Source: Holophagaceae bacterium (GTDB taxonomy: Bacteria; Acidobacteriota; Holophagae; Holophagales; Holophagaceae). Taken from it: DNA of 64,000 bases. Shown in pieces: positions 54,144 through 63,488 of the stretch (positions are counted from its first letter, which is position 1; every line of letters begins with the position of its first letter). Location of the stretch: positions 1 to 64,000 of the forward strand of contig JADJVL010000020.1 of assembly GCA_016710635.1 (NCBI GenBank), written 5' to 3'. The notes beneath the pieces are model-generated. The model ran no database searches. It saw only the letters and a program-made list of their open reading frames with translations, and was not told the DNA's origin. A program made the position numbers and the translations under genes.

Positions 54144-55340
54144 ATGATGCGCCAACCCCTGCCATTTCCCCTGCCCCCGGAGGTCACCCGCGTGATCCTC
54201 GGCGGGGAGAGCCCCATCGACCTGGAGGGCCTGCGGGTCCAGAGCGACGAGGAGGCCCGGGAGTTCGCCCTGAACTACGGCTTCGACCTGGACATCCTGA
54301 GCCAGCGGGCCCACGTGATGCGGGTCTACGAGGACGCCCTGAAGTTCATCACCACCGTGCTCCTGGACGGCTCTGACCTGAAGGTTCCGCTCTCCTTCTA
54401 CGGTCTGGAGGATCCCCACAACCTGCTGCTCTGGGCCTCGGAGCGTATGGGCACCGGGGGGACGCGCTCGGAGGAGGCCCGGTGGTCCTGCGTGATCCTG
54501 CGGGTCATGCACACCCTCTTCCACGTGGACTACAACGTGAACCTGCGCTTCCTGCCGGAGATCCAGCGGCAGGTCTTCGAGCCCTACGACCGCTACCTGG
54601 TGCAGCGGGAGGACGGCTCCTGGCTCCTCAAGGGGGCCTACGAAGTGCCCCTGGTGGCGGTGGAGCGCAAGGAGAACAAGGACCGGACCTCCATGCTCCT
54701 CAAGATGCTCCACAAGCCCGAGAACGTGGCGGAGACCATCTACGACCAGATCGGCATCCGCCTGGTGGCGGAGGACCCGCTCCGGGTCCTGGAGGCCATC
54801 CGGTTCCTCCTGGACCACTACGTGATCATGGCCACCAGCATCAAGCCCTCCCGGTCCCGGAACCTGATGATCGACCTGCCGGCCCTGGAAGCCTGGATGG
54901 AGGGCCTGCCGCCGGCCTTCGAATTGGCCCAGATGGGTCCGGAAGCGCGGCGCCAGCTTTCCGAGTCCCTCACCCTCCGGGCCCGGGAAGCCCACCCGGA
55001 CAACCCCCACATGAGCCAGGACTACTCGGCGGTCCAGTTCACCGCCCGCACCCTGATCCGGCTCCCCAGCCCCGCCACGGGGGTCCTGGGCCTCCTCCAG
55101 AAGCGGGTCCAGGCCCTCGGCGACCCTGGACTTTCGGGCCGGCTTGGAATTCCTGAGTTGATCCAATCGCAGGAAGAGTTTACGTTCTTCTTCGCACACG
55201 AAGTTCAAATCATGGAGCGAACCGGGTTTCAAAGTTCGCAGTCGGGGCCGGCCTCCCACGCGGAGTACAAGCAACGACAGCGATCGGCGGCACGAAGGCG
55301 CGTTCTTCGGGGCATACTGAGGGAGGAGGCACCATGCTGA
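54144..55340 (+). CDS. TIGR04552-like protein with RelA/SpoT-type core
   Basis: About 398 aa. The stretch KENKDRTSMLLKML...ETIYDQIGIRLVAEDPLRVLEAIRFLLDHYVI resembles the catalytic region of RelA/SpoT (p)ppGpp synthetases; the rest resembles the uncharacterised TIGR04552 family, recalled from memory. If real, it might make or bind (p)ppGpp, but I cannot check the active-site Arg/Lys set. No membrane segment. ATGs at 54144 and 54147 are equally possible starts. A -10-like TAGAAT at 54124 could give an almost leaderless mRNA. It overlaps the STAS gene by seven bases, so the two are co-expressed. Confidence 0.65.
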   Translation: MMRQPLPFPLPPEVTRVILGGESPIDLEGLRVQSDEEAREFALNYGFDLDILSQRAHVMRVYEDALKFITTVLLDGSDLKVPLSFYGLEDPHNLLLWASERMGTGGTRSEEARWSCVILRVMHTLFHVDYNVNLRFLPEIQRQVFEPYDRYLVQREDGSWLLKGAYEVPLVAVERKENKDRTSMLLKMLHKPENVAETIYDQIGIRLVAEDPLRVLEAIRFLLDHYVIMATSIKPSRSRNLMIDLPALEAWMEGLPPAFELAQMGPEARRQLSESLTLRAREAHPDNPHMSQDYSAVQFTARTLIRLPSPATGVLGLLQKRVQALGDPGLSGRLGIPELIQSQEEFTFFFAHEVQIMERTGFQSSQSGPASHAEYKQRQRSAARRRVLRGILREEAPC

Positions 55341-55672
55341 ACATCCAGACCCGACAGGAAGGCAGCGCCTCGATCGTGACCATCCAGGGCAAGGTCAACT
55401 TCGAGGTGACGGCCCAGCTGCGGGACGTCATCCGCGATACGGTGGCCAGCGCCCAGCCCAAGCTCCTCGTCATCAACCTGGAGGGCGTGAGCTTCATCGA
55501 CAGTTCGGGCCTGGGTCTCCTGGTGGCCGCGCGGAACAGCGTGGACAAGAGCAGCGGCAAGCTGCACCTCTGCGGCCTGCCCGCCCAGGTGAAGAAGACT
55601 TTCGACCAGACCAACCTCACCAACTACTTTTCCATCTTCGCCACGGAGCAGGACGCGCTGCGCGGGGCTTGA
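55334..55672 (+). CDS. STAS-domain anti-sigma-factor antagonist
   Basis: 112 aa, one STAS domain with LINLEGVSFIDSSGLGLLVAA-type core; the Ser in DSSG is the usual phosphorylation site. It acts in partner switching: dephosphorylated STAS binds an anti-sigma kinase and releases its target. The phosphatase needed for this is the next gene. Confidence 0.9.
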   Translation: MLNIQTRQEGSASIVTIQGKVNFEVTAQLRDVIRDTVASAQPKLLVINLEGVSFIDSSGLGLLVAARNSVDKSSGKLHLCGLPAQVKKTFDQTNLTNYFSIFATEQDALRGA

Positions 55673-55736
55673 GCAGGGTGCCGGGGCCTGAGCAGGCCCG
55701 GCGGGCGCCCAGGACGGGTGGCACCAGGGAGGCTGG

Positions 55737-56903
55737 ATGAGCAAGGGCGTGGTCCTGGTGGTGGACGACGAGGCCCCGATCCGGGACATCCTCGGGTTCT
55801 ACCTCAAGCGCGCGGGCTTTCACGTCCTCATGGCGGAGAACGGCCGCATCGCCCTCGAGGAGATGGAGAAGGTCCAGCCGGACCTGATCATTTCCGACCT
55901 GCGGATGCCCGAGGTCAGCGGGGACGAGTTCTGCCGGACGGTGAAGGGGAACCCGGTCACCCGCGACATCTATTTCGTGCTGGTCTCGGCCCTGGACGGC
56001 AGCGTCAACAAGATCAGCGGCCTGAACCTGGGCGCCGACGACATGATCAGCAAGCCCTTCCACGCCCAGGAGGTGATGGCGAAGGTGGAAAGCGCCTTCC
56101 GCATCATCGCCATGCAGAAGGAGATCAAGCGGCAGAACTCCGAGCTGACCCGCTACCAGGACCGCATGAACGCGGAGCTGGCCCTCGCCGCGAACCTGCA
56201 GATGGGCCTCCTGCCCTCCCTGCGGGGCCGGGCCCCGGGCATCCGCTACACCCACCGCTACCTGCCCGCGGACGGCATTGGCGGCGACATCTACGCCATC
56301 ACGCCCCTGGCGGACGGCACCACCGCCCTGATGATCGCGGACGTGAGCGGCCACGGCGTGACCGCGGCCCTCATCAGCGCCATGGTGAAGACCTCCTTCG
56401 AAAGCCACGTGCGGCTGGGGGGCGGTCCCCTGGACTGGGCCAAGGGCATGAACCGGGACATCGCCCTGAACACCCTGCCGGAGCAGTTCGCCACGGCCCT
56501 CGTGGCCCAGCTGGATCCGGGGAAGGACAGCATGTGCTACGTGGTGGCCGGGCACACGGCGCCCATGCGCATCCGGGGCGGCATCGGCGGCGGCCTGCAC
56601 CGGCCCGAGCTGCTGCCGGGCAAGGGCTTCATGCTGGGCATCGACGAATACCTGCCCTTCACCGAGCAGTGCGCGCCCTACGAGGCCGGCGACCGGTTCA
56701 TCTTCTACACCGACGGACTGGTGGAAGTGGAGCGGGTGGACCGGAGCTACCTCGCCGAGGAGGGGCTGGTCCGCTTTTCCAGCGAGCTGCCCGAAGACCC
56801 CGACATCGCCGCCGGCCAGCTCGTCCGGCAGGCCCAGGAGTTCAACGCCCCGAACACCTTCGGCGACGACGTGACCCTGGTGGTGCTGGACCGGCTTTCC
56901 TGA
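55737..56903 (+). CDS. Response regulator with PP2C/SpoIIE-type phosphatase domain
   Basis: 388 aa. N-terminal receiver domain (VLVVDDEAPIRDILGFYL, phospho-acceptor Asp in DLIISDLRMPEVSGDEF, Lys in MISKPFHAQEV), a helical linker (about 120-145), then a PP2C phosphatase of the RsbU/SpoIIE type (IGGDIYAI, IADVSGHGVTAAL, FYTDGLVEV, GDDVTLVVL). It would dephosphorylate the adjacent STAS protein when phosphorylated itself. No histidine kinase gene lies next to it. Confidence 0.92.
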   Translation: MSKGVVLVVDDEAPIRDILGFYLKRAGFHVLMAENGRIALEEMEKVQPDLIISDLRMPEVSGDEFCRTVKGNPVTRDIYFVLVSALDGSVNKISGLNLGADDMISKPFHAQEVMAKVESAFRIIAMQKEIKRQNSELTRYQDRMNAELALAANLQMGLLPSLRGRAPGIRYTHRYLPADGIGGDIYAITPLADGTTALMIADVSGHGVTAALISAMVKTSFESHVRLGGGPLDWAKGMNRDIALNTLPEQFATALVAQLDPGKDSMCYVVAGHTAPMRIRGGIGGGLHRPELLPGKGFMLGIDEYLPFTEQCAPYEAGDRFIFYTDGLVEVERVDRSYLAEEGLVRFSSELPEDPDIAAGQLVRQAQEFNAPNTFGDDVTLVVLDRLS

Positions 56904-56906
56904 GGC

Positions 56907-57848
56907 TCAGGCTTCCAGTTCGGCGAGGGTCCGGGCGATGCCTTCCTCGAGGGTCGCGAAGGCCTTGCCGTAGCCGGCGGCCCGCAGGGTCTTCAGGTCG
57001 GCCTGGGTGAAGCTCTGGTACTTGCCCTGGAGGGCTGCAGGGAAGGGGATGTACTCGATGCGGCCGCCGCCGAGGTGGCGGATCAGGGCCTGGGCGATGG
57101 CGTTGAAGCTGCGGGCCTCGCCGCTGCCCGCGTTGTAGATCCCCTTCGCCATGCCGCCGGTGGCGAAGTGGAGGTTCAGGTCCACGATGTCGCCCACGTG
57201 GACGAAGTCCCGGACCTGTTCGCCGTCCCCGTAGCCGCCGCTGCCGGCGAAGAGCCGGCAGGCGCCGCCCGACCTGAGCTGGTCGAGGAGCTGGTGGAGC
57301 ACGCTCATCATCGAGCCCTTGTGCTGTTCCCGGGGCCCATACACGTTGAAGTAGCGGAGGCCCACCACCGGCGTCTCGATGTGGGGCATGAGGCTGCGGA
57401 CGTGCTGGTCGAAGAGCAGCTTGGAGTACCCGTAGACGTTGAGGGGGCGCTCGTTCCGGGGCTCCGGGGCGAAGTCGCGGCTGGCGCCGTAGGTCGCCGC
57501 GCTGGAGGCGTAGACCATCGGAACCTTGTGGAGCAGGGCCCAGTGGAGGAGGGCCTTCGAGTCGCCGTAGTTGTTCTCCATCATGTAGCGGCCGTCGGTC
57601 TCCATGGTGTTGGAGCAGGCGCCGTTGTGGATGATGGACGTCGGCGTGAACCCGACCTTGCCGCTGTCCAGCCGCTGGCGGAATTCCCGCTTGTCCATGT
57701 AGTCGGCGATGGCCAGGTCCGCGAGGTTGCGGGCCTTGTCCCCGCGCTCCAGGTTGTCGACGACGAGGATGTCCGTGTGGCCCCGCCTGTTGAGTTCCTT
57801 GACGACATTGCTGCCGACGAACCCTGCGCCACCGGTGACAACGAACAT
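56907..57848 (-). CDS. hldD: ADP-L-glycero-D-manno-heptose 6-epimerase
   Basis: 313-aa SDR epimerase that makes the activated heptose for LPS inner core. NADP motif FVVTGGAGFVGSNVVKELNRRG, catalytic YGASRDF and Tyr-x3-Lys YGYSK, and HldD-specific IIHNGACSNTMETDG. The ATG at 57848 has AAGGAG at good spacing; a GTG two codons earlier is too close to it. The two GT9 genes at 59918-61791 use its product. Confidence 0.93.
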   Translation of the reverse strand: MFVVTGGAGFVGSNVVKELNRRGHTDILVVDNLERGDKARNLADLAIADYMDKREFRQRLDSGKVGFTPTSIIHNGACSNTMETDGRYMMENNYGDSKALLHWALLHKVPMVYASSAATYGASRDFAPEPRNERPLNVYGYSKLLFDQHVRSLMPHIETPVVGLRYFNVYGPREQHKGSMMSVLHQLLDQLRSGGACRLFAGSGGYGDGEQVRDFVHVGDIVDLNLHFATGGMAKGIYNAGSGEARSFNAIAQALIRHLGGGRIEYIPFPAALQGKYQSFTQADLKTLRAAGYGKAFATLEEGIARTLAELEA

Positions 57849-57928
57849 GGGCACTCCTTCCGTTCCAGGCTAACCAAAGGGCGTCCGCGGCTCCAGGCGA
57901 GGGACCCGGTTTGTGCTCCCGGGAAGCC

Positions 57929-58873
57929 TCAGCCGATGGTCTCGTCCGTGGCGGGGGCGCCGCCCAGGAGGCGCGGGCCCAGCTCCGCCACGAGGGCCGC
58001 GGCCAGCAGCAGGGCGGCGCCGCCCCATTGGGCCCAGGACAGCCGGTCCCGCACGCCGGGGATCAGGCCGCTCACCGCCAGCAGCGTCGCCCAGAGGGGC
58101 TCGAGGCTGAACAGGACGCCGGCCTCCGTGGCGCCGAGCTGGGATTGGAAGCGGCTCTGGAGCCAGAAGGCCACGGTGGTGGCCAGCAGCCCCAGGAAGG
58201 CCAGGGCGAGCCAGACCCCCGGCAGGGCGAGGCCGCGGCCTCCCTGGAAGCCGTAGACCGAAGGGAAGGCCAGGGCGACCGCCCCGGAGACCAGGCCGAC
58301 GGCGGCCACCTGGATGAAGGCCAGCACCCAGGGATTGGCGCGGCGGGAGTAGTGGGCGGTGAGGACGATGTGCACGCCCACCAGGACCGCGTTCAGGAGC
58401 GTGAAGGTGTCGCCCCGGGGATGCCAGCCGCCGAAGCTTTCACCGGGCTTGAAGACCAGCAGCACCAGGCCCAGGAAGGCCACGCCCGCGGCGGCGCCGT
58501 GGATGGGGCGCAGCCGGTCTCCCGCCAGCAAGGCCACCATGGGCGTGAAGATCACGTAGAGGCCGGTGATGAAGGCGTTCTTGGTGGTGGAGGTGAAGCG
58601 CAGGCCGTCGGTCTGGAGCCAGAAGAGCGCGGCCAGCACCGCGCCGAGCACGAGGCCGTCCTTCAGGTCCTGGCGCTTCCAGGGCACGCCGGTGGCCAGC
58701 GCGAGGGCGAGAAGGGCCGTGCCGCCGATGCCGAACCGGAGGGTGAGCAGGGCGCCCACGGAAAGCCCGGCGTCGAGGAGGTAGCGCGTGGCGGGAAAGG
58801 CGCAGCCCCAGACCGCCGCGGCGAAGGCCACCGCCAGGGCGGCGGTGAGATGCGACGCCTTGGCGGGGCTCAC
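57929..58873 (-). CDS. EamA/DMT-family transporter
   Basis: 314-aa inner-membrane protein with ten helices in two EamA repeats (about 10-145 and 155-295), each with GWLP-like motifs reduced to the pattern AAVWGCAFPATRYLL and SRFQSQLGATEAGVLFSLEPLWATLLA. Substrate (amino acid, nucleotide sugar or metabolite) unknown. GTG start. Confidence 0.88.
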   Translation of the reverse strand: MSPAKASHLTAALAVAFAAAVWGCAFPATRYLLDAGLSVGALLTLRFGIGGTALLALALATGVPWKRQDLKDGLVLGAVLAALFWLQTDGLRFTSTTKNAFITGLYVIFTPMVALLAGDRLRPIHGAAAGVAFLGLVLLVFKPGESFGGWHPRGDTFTLLNAVLVGVHIVLTAHYSRRANPWVLAFIQVAAVGLVSGAVALAFPSVYGFQGGRGLALPGVWLALAFLGLLATTVAFWLQSRFQSQLGATEAGVLFSLEPLWATLLAVSGLIPGVRDRLSWAQWGGAALLLAAALVAELGPRLLGGAPATDETIG

Positions 58874-58901
58874 GCGGGGTTCGGCCGGGACGCCGGCGGC
58901 T

Positions 58902-59894
58902 TCAGCGCAGCACGGCGGCCACCCGCACGGCGATCTTCGGCATGTCCGGATCGTCGGTGGTGAACACCACGTTCTCGTTGTAGGTGCCGGGCTTCGCCGT
59001 GGCCGCGAAGGTCACGGTGACCGCGTGCTCCAGGGCGGAGGCCGCCGTCAGGCCCGCGACCTTGAGGAGGGGGCTGCTGGGGTTGGCGCCGGTGATGCGG
59101 AAGCTCTTGCCTTCCGTGTGGCGGAGCCTGAGCTGGGCGGACTGTTCCTTCCCCGCGGACTCCACCCAGGCCACCCGCTCCGGCGAGGTGGCGATGACGG
59201 GCTTCAGCTCCCACTGGACGCTGATGGAAAGCACGGGCACCTGGGCGCTGGCGGTGCGGATGGTGAGCCAGTCCGCGCCCCGCAGCTGGCCGTCGGGGAC
59301 CTTCTTCCCGTCGAGGGTGACGTCCAGGACCGCGTCGTTGCCTTCCTGGCGCTGGGTCCAGGAGAGGTAGGGCGCGCCGGGGGCCGCCACCTCGGTGACC
59401 TTCACCGGCTGGCCATTGCCGCTTTCGAGGCGCAGGGTGCTCTTGCGGGGCGTGGCCCGGGGGACTTCGGGGAAGAAGAGGCCCGCGGGCTTGGGCATGA
59501 CGTCCTGCACCACGTCGGCCTCGAAAGTGAGGGTGAACATGGGGTTCTTAGGATCGTTGGAGGTCACCGTCACGGATTTCCGCACCACGCCGCGCTGGCC
59601 CTTGGGATCGAAGGTGGCCTCCACTTCCGAGGCCTCGCCGGGGGCCAGGGACCACTTTCCCACCACCGTGGAGGTGCACCCGCAGCTGGCGTTGAGGTTC
59701 GTGATGTTCAGGGTGGCCTTGCCGGTGTTGGTGACCTTGAACTTGTGGGTCACCTTCCGCTCGGGGCCGATCTTGCCGAAGTCGTGGTGGGCCTTGTCGA
59801 AGGCGATGCTGGGGGCGGCGCTGGCGGCGGCCTCCTGTGCGGGCAGGGGGGCGGCGAGGAAGGCGGGGGTCAGGAGCAGGGCGGACAGGCGCAT
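58902..59894 (-). CDS. Secreted DUF1573-domain protein
   Basis: 330 aa with a signal peptide (MRLSALLLTPAFLAAPLPAQ). The first ~120 mature residues match DUF1573, an immunoglobulin-like fold: FDKAHHDFGKIGPERKVTHKFKVTNTGKATLNITNLNASCGCTSTVV, including the conserved CGC. The remainder is beta-rich, probably further Ig-like domains. Function unknown; often in periplasmic or surface proteins. Ribosome site GAGG before the ATG. Confidence 0.88.
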   Translation of the reverse strand: MRLSALLLTPAFLAAPLPAQEAAASAAPSIAFDKAHHDFGKIGPERKVTHKFKVTNTGKATLNITNLNASCGCTSTVVGKWSLAPGEASEVEATFDPKGQRGVVRKSVTVTSNDPKNPMFTLTFEADVVQDVMPKPAGLFFPEVPRATPRKSTLRLESGNGQPVKVTEVAAPGAPYLSWTQRQEGNDAVLDVTLDGKKVPDGQLRGADWLTIRTASAQVPVLSISVQWELKPVIATSPERVAWVESAGKEQSAQLRLRHTEGKSFRITGANPSSPLLKVAGLTAASALEHAVTVTFAATAKPGTYNENVVFTTDDPDMPKIAVRVAAVLR

Positions 59895-59917
59895 GGAAAC
59901 CTCGGTGAACGGATAGT

Positions 59918-60883
59918 CTAGTCGAGCAGTGCGGCCAGGGCTGCCCAGGCTTCATCGGGGGCGAGGTCCGCCAGGCAGGGATGGCCTTCGGTGAAGCAGA
60001 TCCGGGTCTCGCAGGGGGCGCAGGGGACGCCCTCCCGGCGGAGGATCCGGACCTTCAGACCCCGGGGGCCCGAGGCCGCCGCGGGGGTGGGACCGAAGAG
60101 GGCCAGGATGGGCGTTCCGCAGGCCGCGGCGAGGTGGCTGAGGCCCGAATCGTTCCCCGCGGCCCCCCGGGCGGCGCGAAGCCAGGCGGCGGCCTCCCTG
60201 AGGCTGGTCTTCCCGCAGAGGTTGAGGCCTTCCGCCCCCGCCACTTGCGCCCCGAGATCCGTTTCGGCGGCGCTGCCGAGGACCACCACGGCGAAGCCTT
60301 CACGGCGGGCCCGCAGGGCCAGGGCGCGCCAATGGGACGCGGGCCACGCCTTGGAAGGCCAGGCGCTGCCGGGCAGCAGGCAGAGGAAGGGCTGGTCCGG
60401 GGCCGGGATCTGGAGTCCAGGATCGTAGTCCGCGGGGGGCGGATCCGGGGCCCCGGGCCAGCGCTTGCGCAGGATGGCGGCGTAGCGGTCCAGGAAGTGC
60501 CCCTCGGCCTTCCAGAAGGGGCCGCTCGTGGTGTTGAAGGGTCCCTGCAGGCTTTCGTCCACGCCGATGCGCTCGGGCACCCCCGCCAGCCACGCCGCCA
60601 GGGCCGGCCGCAGGGTCTTCGGGAAGTGGATGCTGCGGGCGGCGCGGTGCTCCCGGAGGGTCCTCGCCAGGGCCAGCACGCCGGGCTTGTCCCGTTCCAG
60701 GACCACCGCGTCCGCGAGCCCATGGTCCTCCACCAGGGCCACCGTCGCCGCCGGACCCCAGGCCACCAGGGGGCCGACGCCGAGCTGCCGCAGCAGGCGC
60801 AGCACGGAAAGCTGCATGACGGCATCCCCGACGAACCTGGGGAAGCGCACCCACGTGGCGTCCAGGGGGATCGGGCCCGTCAC
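59918..60883 (-). CDS. ADP-heptose--LPS heptosyltransferase-type GT9 (second)
   Basis: 321 aa. Glycosyltransferase family 9 with WVRFPRFVGDAVMQLSVLRLL, LLPGSAWPSKAWP, NDSGLSHLAAACGTPILALFGPT and a zinc-like tail CAPCETRICFTEGHPCLADL typical of WaaF-like enzymes. Adds heptose to the LPS inner core at the membrane. GTG start overlaps the stop of the upstream GT9 (GTGA), so the two are translated together. Confidence 0.88.
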   Translation of the reverse strand: MTGPIPLDATWVRFPRFVGDAVMQLSVLRLLRQLGVGPLVAWGPAATVALVEDHGLADAVVLERDKPGVLALARTLREHRAARSIHFPKTLRPALAAWLAGVPERIGVDESLQGPFNTTSGPFWKAEGHFLDRYAAILRKRWPGAPDPPPADYDPGLQIPAPDQPFLCLLPGSAWPSKAWPASHWRALALRARREGFAVVVLGSAAETDLGAQVAGAEGLNLCGKTSLREAAAWLRAARGAAGNDSGLSHLAAACGTPILALFGPTPAAASGPRGLKVRILRREGVPCAPCETRICFTEGHPCLADLAPDEAWAALAALLD

Positions 60884-61791
60884 CGCAGGCGCTCCAGATG
60901 CGGCAGCAGATCCGCTGGATCCAGGCGGTCCATGCCGCCTTCGAGGTCGGCTTCGGGGGTCGGGTACTGGAGGACCTGCACCTGGGCGCCCAGGGGGGTC
61001 CAGCGGCTGGGACCGCGGTTCGGCGAACGGCCCAGGAGGGCCAGCACCGGCAGGCCCAGGGCCGCGGCCATCTGGGTGGGGCCCGTGCTGGGGCCGAGGA
61101 AGGCGTCGCAGGCGGCGAGGCGGCCCATGAGGCCCCGCAGGCTCGCGGCGGAGAGGCTGGAATCCTCCGGGGGTGCGACGATCACGGGATGCCACCCGGC
61201 GCCGGCCAGCACGGGGAAGGCCCGCGCCCACCAGGCGGCCGATGGATAGGCGGAGGAGCCGCTGCTGCGGGTGGCCACGGCGAGGCGGGGATGGGGGGTC
61301 CCCGCCAGATCCGCTTCGCCGACGGCCCGTTCCGCCTCCGTCACCACGAGGGCGGGCGGCGTGGGCCACCCGCCGGACCAGCCCCAGGGCTCCAGGAAGT
61401 CCAGCACGTTGTCCGCCTCGTGGCGTCCGCTGCCGATACGGCCCTTCCACAGCAGGTGGGTGGCGGCGCGAATCTGGGCGAAGCCCCGGGCCCGGGCCAC
61501 CCGGACCGGGATCCCCGCGTCCCGGGCCGCCAGGGTGACGGCGGGATCCCGGTGGAAGAGGTTCAGCACGGCGTCGAAGCCGCCTTCCCGCATCAAGGAG
61601 AACAGCTCCTGGTTCGTTCCGCGGAGGTGGACGCCGGCGATACCGGGCAGGTGCTCCAGCAGCGGGGCCGCGTAGGGCTTCACCAGCCAGTGGATCTCGG
61701 CCCCGGGCTCCCGGCTGAGGATCCGCGCCTGCAGGGGCAGGGAGATGACCAGGTCGCCCAGGGCGTCGGTCCGGCTGAGGAGGAAGCGCAT
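60880..61791 (-). CDS. ADP-heptose--LPS heptosyltransferase-type GT9 (first)
   Basis: 303 aa from the ATG at 61791 (MRFLLSRTDALGDLVISLPLQARILS). GT9 fold with the acceptor-binding RTDALGDLVISLPL and the donor-site block FLGPSTGPTQMAAALGLPVLALLG. The second half is less conserved than in its partner, so acceptor specificity may differ. It is the first gene of a two-gene unit for core oligosaccharide; divergent from the PilR-like gene. Confidence 0.87.
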   Translation of the reverse strand: MRFLLSRTDALGDLVISLPLQARILSREPGAEIHWLVKPYAAPLLEHLPGIAGVHLRGTNQELFSLMREGGFDAVLNLFHRDPAVTLAARDAGIPVRVARARGFAQIRAATHLLWKGRIGSGRHEADNVLDFLEPWGWSGGWPTPPALVVTEAERAVGEADLAGTPHPRLAVATRSSGSSAYPSAAWWARAFPVLAGAGWHPVIVAPPEDSSLSAASLRGLMGRLAACDAFLGPSTGPTQMAAALGLPVLALLGRSPNRGPSRWTPLGAQVQVLQYPTPEADLEGGMDRLDPADLLPHLERLR

Positions 61792-61902
61792 GACCCATCG
61801 TTTCCGCCCGCGGCGGCGCCCGTCAACGCGGCGCCGCGGGTCCATGGCTTGGGGGGCTCCCGCACCTTGGTCCATACTTGGATTCCACTTTCCGAAACGC
61901 CC

Positions 61903-63363
61903 ATGACCCCACCGCCCGCCAAACGTGTGCTCGTCGTCGAGGACGAGGAGAGCTTCCGGGAGATCCTGGAGATCGGCCTCACCGGGGAAGGCTTCGACAC
62001 CCGGTCGGCCCCCGGCGTGGCGGAGGCCAAGCGCTGCCTGGCGGCGGAGCCCTTCGACGCCGTGGTCTCGGACCTGAAGCTCAAGGACGGCAGCGGCATG
62101 GAGCTGCTGGCCTGGATGAAGGAACAGAAATTCCAGGCGCCGGTGGTGATCATGACGGCCTACGCCACCACGGAGACCACGGTGCAGGCCCTGAACCTGG
62201 GGGCCGCGGACTTCCTCACCAAGGCCCGCAACGATTTCAACGAGCTCACCAAGGTCCTGAAGGGCCTGCTGGTGGAGCACCCCATGGTGGAGGCTTCCGA
62301 CGGCACCTCCGGGACCGACCTGGTGGGCGTCGGCGAGACCATCCGCCGGGTCCAGGCCCTGGTGGGCAAGGTGGCCCGGGCGGACACGACGGTGCTGGTC
62401 ACCGGCGAAAGCGGCACCGGCAAGGAGATCGTGGCCCGCCTCATCCACCGCTATTCGGATCGCGCCTCCGGGCCCTTCATCCCGGTCAACTGTGGCGCCC
62501 TGCCGGAAAACCTCCTGGAATCCGAGCTCTTCGGCTACGAGAAAGGCGCCTTCACCGGAGCCACGACCACCAAGCGGGGCCTCTTCGAGGAATCCTCCGG
62601 GGGCTTCCTCCTCCTGGACGAGATCGGCGAAATGCCCCTGCCCCTGCAGGTGAAGCTGCTCCGGGCCCTGCAGGAGCGCCGGGTGCGGCGGGTGGGCGGC
62701 ACCGACGAGCGGCCCGTGGACGTGCGGGTCATCGGCGCCACCAATCGGAACCTGAGGGACCTGGTGGACAAGGGCAAGTTCCGGGAGGACCTCTACTACC
62801 GCCTGAACATCCTCAACATCGAGCTGCCGCCCCTGCGCGAGCGTCGGGAGGACCTGCCGGTGCTCGCGGAGCACTTCCTGCGCCGCTTCTGCCAGAAGTT
62901 GGGCAAGCCCCCCATGGCCTTCAGCCAGGAGGCCATGAACCTCATGCAGGCCTACCGCTTCCACGGCAATGTCCGGGAGCTGGAGAACCTGGTGGAGCGG
63001 TGCGTCGCCTTGAATTCCGGCGGACCCATCGGCACGGACCTCTTCCCGGACTCCGTCCTGCGGGAAGTCCAGGCCGCCGGCCCCGCCGAGGCCGCGGCGC
63101 CCTTGCCCTCCTGGAGGATCCCTGAAGCGGGCTTCGACCTGGAAGCCTGGCTCAACGCCCTGCGGGGCCACTTCCTGAAGGCCGCCCTCGCCGAGACCGG
63201 CGGCAACAAGACCAAGGCCAGCAAGCGCCTGGGCATGAGCTTCCGCGCCTACCGCTACTGGGCCGGCCACCTCGGGGGCCTGGAAAACCTTCCGGACCGG
63301 TGCCCTTTGCCGGTGGAATTCCCCGCCAGGGAGGCCGAGGAGGGCGGGGAAGAGGGCGAGTGA
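61903..63363 (+). CDS. Sigma-54-dependent response regulator, PilR-like
   Basis: 486 aa. Receiver domain (VLVVEDEESFREILEIGL, Asp in VVSDLKLKDGSG) in which the usual Lys-Pro switch is LTKARNDF, then an AAA+ activator with Walker A GESGTGKEI, GAFTGA (sigma-54 contact), Walker B LLLDEIGEM, and a Fis-like HTH at the end (AALAETGGNKTKASKRLGMSFRAYRYW). The SFRAxRY signature is that of PilR, the activator of pilA. No histidine kinase is adjacent. It could control the sigma-54 promoter of pilA at 27160. ATG at 61903. Confidence 0.9.
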   Translation: MTPPPAKRVLVVEDEESFREILEIGLTGEGFDTRSAPGVAEAKRCLAAEPFDAVVSDLKLKDGSGMELLAWMKEQKFQAPVVIMTAYATTETTVQALNLGAADFLTKARNDFNELTKVLKGLLVEHPMVEASDGTSGTDLVGVGETIRRVQALVGKVARADTTVLVTGESGTGKEIVARLIHRYSDRASGPFIPVNCGALPENLLESELFGYEKGAFTGATTTKRGLFEESSGGFLLLDEIGEMPLPLQVKLLRALQERRVRRVGGTDERPVDVRVIGATNRNLRDLVDKGKFREDLYYRLNILNIELPPLRERREDLPVLAEHFLRRFCQKLGKPPMAFSQEAMNLMQAYRFHGNVRELENLVERCVALNSGGPIGTDLFPDSVLREVQAAGPAEAAAPLPSWRIPEAGFDLEAWLNALRGHFLKAALAETGGNKTKASKRLGMSFRAYRYWAGHLGGLENLPDRCPLPVEFPAREAEEGGEEGE

Positions 63364-63488
63364 TCCCCCGGGGTCAGGGGGCCCGCCCCCGCATCAATCC
63401 TTGTCACTTCGCCCATCTATGGCACACTGAACTGCTTGGGTGCCCCCTGATCCGGAGCCCTAAGGCTCCCCCATCCAAGAGACCGACC

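Noticed and set aside
63420..63436. Sigma-54 promoter before the pseudopilin
   Set aside because: TGGCAC is followed by GC 13 rather than 12 bases after GG; the factor is strict about this spacing.
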